Assembly (NCBI GenBank): GCA_903935355.1
Contig: CAIZRK010000008.1
Coordinates: 1-64,000, forward strand
Source: an uncultured beta proteobacterium
GTDB lineage: Bacteria > Pseudomonadota > Gammaproteobacteria > Burkholderiales > Burkholderiaceae
Length of the DNA: 64,000 nucleotides
Reading direction: 5' to 3'
The notes beneath the pieces were generated by a model, which worked only from the letters and a program-made list of their open reading frames with translations, ran no database searches and was not told the DNA's origin. Of the stretch, positions 45,801 to 53,000 are shown piece by piece; the first letter of the stretch is position 1; each line of letters begins with the position of its first letter. The position numbers and the translations under genes were made by a program.

Positions 45801-46644
45801 TAATGGCTACCGTCTTTGCGCCCTTATATCTAACTTCTGTAAAGAAGTGGGCATCTGGGGTACGAGTTTGAGGTACGTTTGAGCCCCAAGCAATGATGAA
45901 GGTTGAGTTATACCAATCGGCAGATTCTGGAACGTCGGTTTGCTCACCCCAGACTTGTGGACTAGCTGGCGGTAAGTCGCAATACCAGTCATAAAAGCTC
46001 ATGCAGACGCCACCAATTAAGCTTAAATAGCGTGAACCAGCTGCATAGCTGACCATCGACATTGCCGGAATTGGAGAAAAGCCAATAATGCGATCTGGGC
46101 CATGTTGTTTAATCGTGTAGACATTGGCTGCGGCAATAATTTCATTCACCTCATCCCATGAGGATCGTACAAACCCACCCTTACCTCTTAATACTTGCCA
46201 CTCTCTACGCTTGGCATTGTTTTCAACAAGATTAGCCCAAGCATCTACTGGTGATTTAGCCACTGCCTTTGCTTCACGCCACTGCTTTAAGAGGCGCCCA
46301 CGAATCATGGGATATTTAACTCGGTTTGCACTATACATATACCAGCTATAACTGGCACCGCGAGCACAGCCCCGAGGCTCATGATTTGGTAAGTCAGGGC
46401 GTGTACGGGGGTAGTCAGTTTGCTGGGTTTCCCAAGTAACAATTCCGCCTTTGACATAAATCTTCCAAGAGCACGATCCGGTGCAATTGGTACCGTGAGT
46501 GGACCGCACGATTTTGTCATGCTGCCAACGAGTCCGATAGGCATCTTCCCAAGTACGGTCTTCACCAACTGTGACTCCATGCCCATTGGAGAACTCTTCT
46601 TTATCTGCAGATAAAAACTTGAGGCGATCTAAAAAGTGGCTCAT
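42871..46644 (-). CDS. narG: Respiratory nitrate reductase, alpha (molybdenum) subunit
   Basis: A 1257-residue catalytic subunit that reduces nitrate to nitrite at a bis-MGD molybdenum site. The FS0 cluster ligands fit H50, C54, C58 and C93 (HGTNCTGSC ... RGCARG). The segment YDWYCDLPPASPQVWGEQTDVPES holds the presumed Mo-ligating Asp. No twin-arginine signal is present, so this is the membrane-bound cytoplasmic-facing Nar type, not periplasmic Nap. Length matches E. coli NarG (1247). It is followed by narH, narJ and narI and preceded 20 bases by narK2. Confidence 0.98.
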   Translation of the reverse strand: MSHFLDRLKFLSADKEEFSNGHGVTVGEDRTWEDAYRTRWQHDKIVRSTHGTNCTGSCSWKIYVKGGIVTWETQQTDYPRTRPDLPNHEPRGCARGASYSWYMYSANRVKYPMIRGRLLKQWREAKAVAKSPVDAWANLVENNAKRREWQVLRGKGGFVRSSWDEVNEIIAAANVYTIKQHGPDRIIGFSPIPAMSMVSYAAGSRYLSLIGGVCMSFYDWYCDLPPASPQVWGEQTDVPESADWYNSTFIIAWGSNVPQTRTPDAHFFTEVRYKGAKTVAITPDYAEVSKLADIWMHPKQGTDAAIAMAMGHVILKEFYFTKRTEYFDDYVRRYTDMPNLVLLEEKVLEDGRTVMVPGRYARSSDFEGGLGQTNGADWKTVALDTAGKPVVPNGSIGFRWGPEGRKDQGKWNLESKEARYGNDVNLKLSLMDDQLLHEVVPVGFPYFGGIDTPYFDANKQNDVLVQNIPAKKMTLVDGGGTKEVLVATVFDLLAANYGIDRGLGGECAKSYDDNVPYTPAWQESITGVKREQVIAVARQFAENAEKTKGKSMIIIGAAMNHWYHCDMNYRGIINMLMLCGCIGQSGGGWAHYVGQEKLRPQTGWTPLAFALDWIRPPRQQNSTSFFYAHTDQWRYEKLGMEEVLSPLANKEEYQGSMIDYNVRAERMGWLPSAPQLKTNPIEVVKEAIAAGKDPKEYVVESLKSGSLKMSCEDPDHPNNWPRNMFVWRSNLLGSSGKGHEYFLKHLLGTSNGVQGKDLGTDEARPSEVEWHDKAPEGKLDLLVTLDFRMSTTCLYSDIVLPTATWYEKNDLNTSDMHPFIHPLSTAVDPAWEARSDWDIYKGFAKKFSEVCVGHLGVEKEIVMTPLMHDTPAELAQAFDVQEWKKGECDLIPGKTAPQIAVIERDYPNTYNRFTALGPLMDKVGNGGKGIAWDTKVEVEQLRELNGRVEHGEMKGMAKISTDIDAAEVVLMLAPETNGHVAVKAWDALTKITGLEHAHLALHREDEKIRFRDIQAQPRKIISSPTWSGLESEKVSYNAGYTNVHEYIPWRTLTGRQQFYQDHKWMRAFGEGFVSYRPPVDLKTINEIRGIKPNGNTEIVLNFITPHQKWGIHSTYSDNLMMLTLNRGGPVVWLSEDDATKAGIVDNDWVELFNTNGAIAARAVVSQRVNPGMIMMYHAQEKIINTPGSEITGIRGGIHNSVTRIVLKPTHMIGGYAQLSYGFNYYGTIGTNRDEFVTVRKMRNIDWLDSENANTVQA

Positions 46645-46664
46645 ATCAATCCTTTAATATTTTC

Positions 46665-48047
46665 TTAGCAAGGCATAGGTGCATTTTTACGGCTGTAATA
46701 CCACCAAGTAATGACGGCACAGGTAACGTAAAAAATAATGAAGGCATACAAAGCGGCTTCAGGACCGCCAGTTGCAGCAATGGAAGATCCATAACTCTTC
46801 GGAATAAAAAAGCCGCCATAAGCACCAACCGCTGAACTAAAGCCTAGTACTGCCGCTGCCTCTTTATTGGCATCCCGAATGGCCTGATCTTTATCTGCCT
46901 GTGTGCTACCAGCAACACGCTGGCGCTCAGTTAGAAAAATGATCGGAATCATGCGAAAGGTTGAACCATTCCCGATTCCAGAAGTTGCAAACAAAATCAT
47001 GAAGGCGATTAAGAAGCCAAAGAACTCACCGCCATTACCTTGCACTGGCAAGTAATGCAGCACCCCAAAGACCCCGGCGCCCATCGCAATAAAGTTCCAG
47101 AAAGTCACCCGTGCACCACCGAGCTTGTCAGCTAGCCAGCCACCCAATGGGCGAGCTAATGCGCCAACCAAGGGGCCAAGCCAGGCATAACTTAATGCAC
47201 TGACACCAGGAAACTGACTCTTAATTAATAAAGGGAATCCAGCGGAATAACCAATAAAGGATCCGAAAGTACCCAGATACAACCAGCACATCAACCAATT
47301 ATGTTTACGCTTAAAAATAACTGCTTGATCAGCAAAAGAGGCCTTGGCTTGGGCCAAGTCGTTCATTCCAAACCATGCGGCAATTGCAGCTACTGCAATA
47401 AATGGAACCCATATAAAACCTGCATTTTGCAACCACATCGGAATAGGCTGACCTGCTTTCATCACCGTTTGTGAATCACCGCCAAGAGCGCCAAATACAC
47501 CAGCGGTAATTACCAAAGGCACTACCAACTGAACAATTGAGACACCCAAGTTACCTAAGCCAGCATTTAATCCCAAAGCAGTTCCCTTTTGCGCTTTTGG
47601 ATAAAAGAAACTGATATTGGCCATAGAAGAAGCGAAATTACCGCCACCCAAGCCACAGAGCAATGCCAAAATGATAAAGATTTCATAAGGGGTTGCAGTG
47701 TTCTGAACTGCAAAACCAATCCCAAGTGCAGGGATTAACAATGAGGCAGTTGAGATAGCAGTCCAGCGTCTGCCACCAAAAATAGGCACAGCAAACGAAT
47801 AAAAAATACGTAGGGTGGCGCCACAAAGCGCTGGTAAGGAAGCCAACCAAAAAAGTTGGTTAGTGGAGAATTTAAATCCCACATTGGGTAAATTAACAAC
47901 GACTACTGACCATACCATCCAAACCGCAAATGCTAGTGTCAGAGCAGGAATAGAAATGATGAGATTACGTTTAGCGATTGACTTTCCAGTCGAATCCCAA
48001 AACTGCTTATTCTCAGGTTCCCAATGATTAATTACGGTAGAGGACAT
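46665..48047 (-). CDS. narK2: Nitrate/nitrite transporter, NarK2 type (antiporter)
   Basis: A 460-residue major facilitator with twelve helices. The nitrate signature motifs are clear: GLGGGNFASSMANISFFYPK (helix 5) and GIGNGSTFRMIPIIF (helix 11). The opening LCGATLRIFYSFAVPIFGGRRW closely resembles E. coli NarK, a nitrate-in/nitrite-out antiporter, so I label it type 2. It lies between narK1 and narG. Tandem NarK1-NarK2 genes before narGHJI are known from Pseudomonas and other proteobacteria, where both are needed for full transport. Confidence 0.93.
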   Translation of the reverse strand: MSSTVINHWEPENKQFWDSTGKSIAKRNLIISIPALTLAFAVWMVWSVVVVNLPNVGFKFSTNQLFWLASLPALCGATLRIFYSFAVPIFGGRRWTAISTASLLIPALGIGFAVQNTATPYEIFIILALLCGLGGGNFASSMANISFFYPKAQKGTALGLNAGLGNLGVSIVQLVVPLVITAGVFGALGGDSQTVMKAGQPIPMWLQNAGFIWVPFIAVAAIAAWFGMNDLAQAKASFADQAVIFKRKHNWLMCWLYLGTFGSFIGYSAGFPLLIKSQFPGVSALSYAWLGPLVGALARPLGGWLADKLGGARVTFWNFIAMGAGVFGVLHYLPVQGNGGEFFGFLIAFMILFATSGIGNGSTFRMIPIIFLTERQRVAGSTQADKDQAIRDANKEAAAVLGFSSAVGAYGGFFIPKSYGSSIAATGGPEAALYAFIIFYVTCAVITWWYYSRKNAPMPC

Positions 48048-48062
48048 GGAGTCTCCCTTTCT

Positions 48063-49334
48063 TTACGATGAATAAATAACTGAGGGAATGGATTTAGCAC
48101 CCATCACTTCAGATTTGCGTACTTCTGTGAGATACATCCAAATCAAAGAAACCCAGACCACGCCGTACATCAACATGAATGCACTAGAACGAATACCGGT
48201 CAGATCTAAGATGGCGCCAAACATAATAGGGAGAACGAAACCTCCCAAACCACCTGCTAAGCCGACGATGCCAGAAATGGTGCCAATATTGTCTGGATAG
48301 TCATCACCGATATATTTGAAGACGCTAGCCTTACCGAAGGCCCAAGCGATGCCCAAGATAAACATCAGGCCAGTAAAAAAATAAATGTTCAGACCAATAT
48401 GAAATGTTTCTGGACCATTAATTGTCATAATGGTGAAGTCAGTTTGTGGATAAGAAAGTAAGAACAGACAGATCCAACTCACCCACATTACCCACCAGGT
48501 CACTTGATGTGCACCATACTTATCTGATAGCCACCCGCCAATTGCCCGCAATACACCACCAGGTAATGAGAAGCAAGCAGCCAAGAGTGCAGCAGTCCTA
48601 ATTTCTAGGCCAAATTCACCGACATAGTATTGAACCATCCACAGACTAAGACCGACATATCCACCAAACACAATGCTGTAGTACTGGCAGTAGCGCAGCA
48701 CCTTAGGATCTTTCAAGGCCTTGAGCTGGTCTTTAAATGAGATATTGGTCGACACTAAGTGAGAAGGCTCGCTAGCACTGAAGAACCAAAATAAAAGCGC
48801 AGCACCTAACATGACTGCGGCATAGACCTGAGGCACAAATGCCCAACCAAAACCAACTACTAAAGCTGGTGCAATGAATTTGTTCACTGCCGCTCCAGAA
48901 TTACCAGCGCCATAAACACCCATGGCAAAACCTTGGCGATTTTTTGGAAACCATCTAGCTACATATGGAGTACCAACAGAAAAAGATCCACCGGCCAATC
49001 CCACAAAGAGACCAATCACTAAAAAATGCCAGTAAGCCGTGGCATAACTCATCATCCAAATCGGGATCACAGTAGACATCATCAATAAAAACATGACAAT
49101 ACGACCACCAAATCGATCAGTCCAAATACCCAGTGGTACCCGAACGAGTGAGCCAGTCAAAATAGGCGTTGCCGTTAAGAGGCCAAATTCGGTAGCGCTA
49201 AGGCCTAGGGTCTTTTTGATTGGGATGCCGATTACCCCAAACATCAACCACACCATAAAACAGACAGTAAATGCAAAGGTGCTAACGATCAGAACCGAAT
49301 ATGCTTTAGAACTTGTTTTAACAATCGTACTCAT
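48063..49334 (-). CDS. narK1: Nitrate transporter, NarK1 type (nitrate/proton symporter)
   Basis: A 423-residue major facilitator protein. Its nitrate signatures are GLAGGSFSVGTPYVARWFP (helix 5) and GLAGGLGGFVLP (helix 11), close to NarK1/NasA-type carriers and different from NarK2. The first-helix region (MVWLMFGVIGIPIKKTLGLSATEFGL) also fits this group. It opens the nar structural operon, 127 bases after narL, and precedes narK2 by 15 bases. Proton-driven nitrate import is expected to start respiration before nitrite accumulates. Confidence 0.92.
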   Translation of the reverse strand: MSTIVKTSSKAYSVLIVSTFAFTVCFMVWLMFGVIGIPIKKTLGLSATEFGLLTATPILTGSLVRVPLGIWTDRFGGRIVMFLLMMSTVIPIWMMSYATAYWHFLVIGLFVGLAGGSFSVGTPYVARWFPKNRQGFAMGVYGAGNSGAAVNKFIAPALVVGFGWAFVPQVYAAVMLGAALLFWFFSASEPSHLVSTNISFKDQLKALKDPKVLRYCQYYSIVFGGYVGLSLWMVQYYVGEFGLEIRTAALLAACFSLPGGVLRAIGGWLSDKYGAHQVTWWVMWVSWICLFLLSYPQTDFTIMTINGPETFHIGLNIYFFTGLMFILGIAWAFGKASVFKYIGDDYPDNIGTISGIVGLAGGLGGFVLPIMFGAILDLTGIRSSAFMLMYGVVWVSLIWMYLTEVRKSEVMGAKSIPSVIYSS

Positions 49335-49338
49335 AAAT

Positions 49339-49465
49339 ACCCCTTCATCTTATGAGTGATTATCAAAACTATGGAGAGATAAAAATATCCCTCAAAAGAC
49401 CACTTTTAGAAAGCAGTCGAACTACCAAACATAAATACCAATAGTTCTTTAGACCTAGTACCTAT
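49339..49465. promoter_or_regulatory. Possible NarL heptamers before narK1
   Basis: TACCCCT (49339-49345) and TACCTAT (49459-49465) match the NarL heptamer TACYYMT fully; TACCAAA (49423) and TACCAAT (49436) match less well. They frame the region expected to hold the nar operon promoter. No good FNR box was found here by eye. Heptamers are short and occur by chance, so this is weak. Confidence 0.35.
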
Positions 49466-50121
49466 GATCCAATGCCCTGGGCACTAGCAAATACAGCCAC
49501 CTGTACGCGTGAAGAGAGATTGAGTTTGCGCAAAATATGTTGCACGTGAATTTTTACAGTAGTTTCAGCAATTCCTAATTGGCGAGCGATTTCTTTATTG
49601 CTTGAGCCTAATGCGATCAAACGCACGGTATCTATCTCCCTAGGAGATAAAGTGGCTGCTAAGGTAGTTGATTTAGTCTTCTCATCCTTCTTGGTATTTG
49701 ACTTAAAGGCACTAACTAACTTATGCGTCATTTCTTTACTAATAACTGATTCGCCATCAAATGCTTTGCGTATTCCTAAGAGTAAATCGTCTTTTTCGCT
49801 AGTTTTGAGTAAATAGCCTTGGGCGCCATTCTGTAGGGCCTGGATTAAATCACCTTCATCTTCGCTTACAGTGAGCATGATGACTGTAGACTCAGGAGAC
49901 GCCTGAAATAGATCCGGCAAAGACTGAATTCCGCTTGCGCCTGGTAAATGATTGTCGAGCAAAATGACATCTGGTTTGAGCGTTTTACACAATCGCAATG
50001 CCTCAATTGCATCGCCGGCCTCCCCTACAACTTCGAAGTCACTTGCCTGTGAAATCAGAGCAATCAAACCGCGCCTAAATAAGGTGTGATCATCAACTAC
50101 TAAAATCTGTATTTTTTCCAA
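49462..50121 (-). CDS. narL: Nitrate/nitrite response regulator NarL
   Basis: A 219-residue response regulator. The receiver domain (1-125) has the acidic pocket DDH and the presumed phospho-Asp in VILLDNHLPG, with the conserved TVS and K of YLLKTSEKD. A LuxR-type DNA-binding domain ends the protein (TLSPREIDTVRLIALGSSNKEIARQL). It is the partner of narX, 38 bases upstream, and precedes the nar structural genes. It should activate the nar operon in nitrate. Confidence 0.95.
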   Translation of the reverse strand: MEKIQILVVDDHTLFRRGLIALISQASDFEVVGEAGDAIEALRLCKTLKPDVILLDNHLPGASGIQSLPDLFQASPESTVIMLTVSEDEGDLIQALQNGAQGYLLKTSEKDDLLLGIRKAFDGESVISKEMTHKLVSAFKSNTKKDEKTKSTTLAATLSPREIDTVRLIALGSSNKEIARQLGIAETTVKIHVQHILRKLNLSSRVQVAVFASAQGIGS

Positions 50122-50159
50122 TTTATCCTACCTTCAATAGTCAGATCAATGAATATAAC

Positions 50160-52019
50160 TTATGCCGGCAGTGTTAAAGAAATACAAGTGCCAGTCAGTG
50201 CAGTAGAGGCGACCTCTAGTTGAGCGCCAATCTTAGCAGCCCGCTCGCGCATAATACTCATGCCAACGTGGGTACTATCAACAGAATTTGAAGTGATGGA
50301 GAAGCCTGTGCCATCATCAATCACTTTAAAAACCCACTGAGGAGACTCCTGAACCTCAACCTTCACAATAGAAGCTCTAGAGTGTTTTCTGGCATTAGAT
50401 AAGGCCTCTTGCAAAATATGCATCACTTGTATTTGAATATCTGGCCTGAGTGGTAAACCTTGGCCTGCAATCAATAATTCAGTCTTAATGCCAGACTGGT
50501 GCTCAAATTTTTGGAGTGTTGTTTTGATCGCTGGCTCTATATTTTCAGAGTTAGTACGAGTTCTAAAATGCAATAAGAGTTCGCGAACATCGCTGTAACT
50601 TTCACGCAACCCTTCATCTAATTCACCTAAAATAGTCTTTGCTCTAGTGCTAGCAGGCCCTACAATCTCATCGCGTAACATGCCTACTTGTATTTTCAGA
50701 AATGCTAAGGATTGCGCGATAGAGTCATGTAACTCTCTTGCTAGTAGACTACGCTCCTCCGAGATGGCGGCCTCCTTTTCTAATGCCTTAATACGAAGGG
50801 CCTCCATGGCACCCGCTAAATGATGGGCTAAGGTTTCTAATAAAGATTTTTGTTCAGCATCATTCTCATACTCATCAGCATAGAAAATATCAATCTCACC
50901 TAGCAAGCTCTGCTGAAAAAGAATCGGAACGGTAATGAGTGTTTTGTATCCAGCCTTCACGCAATGCCGCTCAAATTCTTCCTTAGGATTAAAGGTCACA
51001 ATTTGAATCTCTGTATTACCGGTGGATTGACCACAATAGCAATCCCCAGAAATGACACATGTCTCTTCATTCATAATAGAAGAAGGTAGCTTTGCACCGG
51101 CTAATAAAAAGTACCTCCGGTTTGCTTCATCTGTCCACCTAATTGCAATCGCAGAGGCTTTGCACAGAATCAAAATACGCTCTGAAAAACCTTTTGCCAA
51201 TTTTTCTAAATGACTTTCTGTCGACACAAATGAACTTAGATCATATAAAGCCTGCAAACGAGTTTGCCGCTCTTGCAAATGCAACGTCTTCTCTTTGACC
51301 TTGGCCTCAAGACCGCTATATAAATCACTTAAGTTTTCAGTCATGGCATTAAAACCAATTGCTAAATCACCGAACTCATCTTTGGCTTCAATTTGAACCC
51401 GTGTATTTAACTTACCTGACTTCACACTTTCAAAGCCTAGGCGTAATTTTTCTACTGGGTCCAAAATAACGGAATACCCTACATACATAATGACTAGGGT
51501 AGCAATGAGTGAAATGGCCAGCATGGCAAATTGGAATAAATGCAGCAAGCCTGTCCAATAGTCAACCTCGATCTCAATTGACCCCACAAATTGATCAATC
51601 TGGGCAATAAATTGATTGATATTGCCAATGCTCAGTACACTACTATTGCCCTTGACTACCCCCTCTTTAATATCCTCCCATTGATTTTGAATATGCGAAA
51701 AATACTGCCTATTCTGCCTATTCCATGGTACAAAAAGTGGTCTTGAGGGATCACCCATTTTCAATAAGCTAATGCTGTTATCAAACTTCATTAACAACTT
51801 TGTGCTTGCTACTTTGTCTTTTTCACTCACTAATAGTGCCAACTGATAGGTTTGCATCCTCATGCGTCCAGCTTCATTAATCGCAGCAGCACCGCCCTCT
51901 AATTTCCAGGTTACCCATAAGGTAAAACTAATCGAAATCATCGCCAACACCAAAAGAGTGGTGCCAATAATCATCAATTTGTTTTTTAAGGTAAATTCAG
52001 TATTGTTCATCTCTAACAT
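50160..52019 (-). CDS. narX: Nitrate/nitrite sensor histidine kinase NarX
   Basis: A membrane sensor of about 619 residues. It has two helices with a periplasmic domain that contains the nitrate-sensing P-box (AINEAGRMRMQTYQLALL), then HAMP, a GAF-like domain holding several cysteines (CVISGDCYCGQ), and a HisKA_3/HATPase kinase (phospho-His in LARELHDSIAQSLAFLK). TTG at 52022, ATG at 52019 and ATG at 52010 are all possible starts, and none has a clear Shine-Dalgarno. It is divergent from the TDT transporter gene with almost no spacer. Confidence 0.94.
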   Translation of the reverse strand: MLEMNNTEFTLKNKLMIIGTTLLVLAMISISFTLWVTWKLEGGAAAINEAGRMRMQTYQLALLVSEKDKVASTKLLMKFDNSISLLKMGDPSRPLFVPWNRQNRQYFSHIQNQWEDIKEGVVKGNSSVLSIGNINQFIAQIDQFVGSIEIEVDYWTGLLHLFQFAMLAISLIATLVIMYVGYSVILDPVEKLRLGFESVKSGKLNTRVQIEAKDEFGDLAIGFNAMTENLSDLYSGLEAKVKEKTLHLQERQTRLQALYDLSSFVSTESHLEKLAKGFSERILILCKASAIAIRWTDEANRRYFLLAGAKLPSSIMNEETCVISGDCYCGQSTGNTEIQIVTFNPKEEFERHCVKAGYKTLITVPILFQQSLLGEIDIFYADEYENDAEQKSLLETLAHHLAGAMEALRIKALEKEAAISEERSLLARELHDSIAQSLAFLKIQVGMLRDEIVGPASTRAKTILGELDEGLRESYSDVRELLLHFRTRTNSENIEPAIKTTLQKFEHQSGIKTELLIAGQGLPLRPDIQIQVMHILQEALSNARKHSRASIVKVEVQESPQWVFKVIDDGTGFSITSNSVDSTHVGMSIMRERAAKIGAQLEVASTALTGTCISLTLPA

Positions 52020-52035
52020 CAATATATAAAAAATA

Positions 52036-52998
52036 ATGCAAAGTGACCTCGAACCAAATTGGCTTCGCCGCCTTCATCCAGGCCTTTTTGGGATGTCCCT
52101 AGGGCTATTAAGCCTTTCATTTGCCTGGACTAAGTATTCCAAAATATCGGCTAGCACCACCCAGATAATGGAACTCTTCTTCCTTGGGCTCGGTTTGGTC
52201 ATTCTATGCCTACTGACAGTGCTCTGGAGCATAAAAGCCTTTTTGTATCCAAGCGCCATTAAAGAGAAATTCTTAAACCCTGTTTTAGGGCCAATGATGG
52301 CTTACTTCCCCATAAGCACTCTTCTTGCAGTCGCCCTCATTATTCCAAATAATCCCCAGTACGCCCTCTTTGGATACACCTTGACGGTGATTTCCCTCTT
52401 TATCCTAGTCCTAATAGCATGGCGAGTAGTCCACCTCTTATCAATGGGGGATATGCCAACTGACCAAGTAACCCCTGCACTGTACTTGCCGATTGTTCCG
52501 GGCGGCCTAGTGGGTGGCGCAGCCCTAAATGCGATCGGATTTTCCGGCTTTGGGTACTTAGTCTGGGGGATGGGTCTAGGGGGCTGGGCATTATTAGAAA
52601 TGCGCATTTTGCATCGTCTTTTTGCTGGTCCACTCCCCCCGCAATACCGCCCAACCATCGGTATTGAAATGGGGCCCGCTGCAGTAAGTACCATTACTGC
52701 CATTACGATCTGGCCCAATCTACCAGTTGATGTCATCTTGGTAGGTCTTGGCATTGCCTCTGGTCCTATTTTTGCTGTCCTAACCCGCTGGAGGTCTTGG
52801 ACGGCAGTGCCGTTTTCCTTTGGCTTTTGGTCGTTTGCATTTCCGGCAGCGGCAACTGCTTCATGTGTCATCGAAGCAGTAATCAGAGGTGGCTGGCCTC
52901 ATCAAGCGGCAACCATTGCAATTAGTAGTGCTACTGCCATCGTCCTATTTTTATTAACTCGCACAACTATTTTGCTAGTTAAGCGACAACTCTATTAG
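52036..52998 (+). CDS. TDT-family transporter (TehA/SLAC1-like)
   Basis: A 320-residue membrane protein with about ten helices of the tellurite-resistance/dicarboxylate (TDT) family, the TehA/SLAC1 fold. Markers are LRRLHPGLFGMSLGLLSLS at the start, PIVPGGLVGG and SFGFWSFAFPAAA in the later half. Family members are anion channels or carboxylate carriers, and plant SLAC1 conducts nitrate and chloride. It starts 13 to 26 bases from the narX start and converges on nrdJ. A link to nitrate or nitrite movement is an inference from position only. Confidence 0.85.
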   Translation: MQSDLEPNWLRRLHPGLFGMSLGLLSLSFAWTKYSKISASTTQIMELFFLGLGLVILCLLTVLWSIKAFLYPSAIKEKFLNPVLGPMMAYFPISTLLAVALIIPNNPQYALFGYTLTVISLFILVLIAWRVVHLLSMGDMPTDQVTPALYLPIVPGGLVGGAALNAIGFSGFGYLVWGMGLGGWALLEMRILHRLFAGPLPPQYRPTIGIEMGPAAVSTITAITIWPNLPVDVILVGLGIASGPIFAVLTRWRSWTAVPFSFGFWSFAFPAAATASCVIEAVIRGGWPHQAATIAISSATAIVLFLLTRTTILLVKRQLY

Positions 52999-53000
52999 CG

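Noticed and set aside
49335-49461. FNR site expected before narK1
   Set aside because: TTGATAATCACTCA and similar stretches match only half of the consensus, so I do not call a site here.
52302-52871. A 189-codon minus-strand frame
   Set aside because: It lies wholly inside the TDT transporter gene, on the opposite strand. Its composition is rich in Arg and Pro, as expected for an antisense shadow of a membrane protein.
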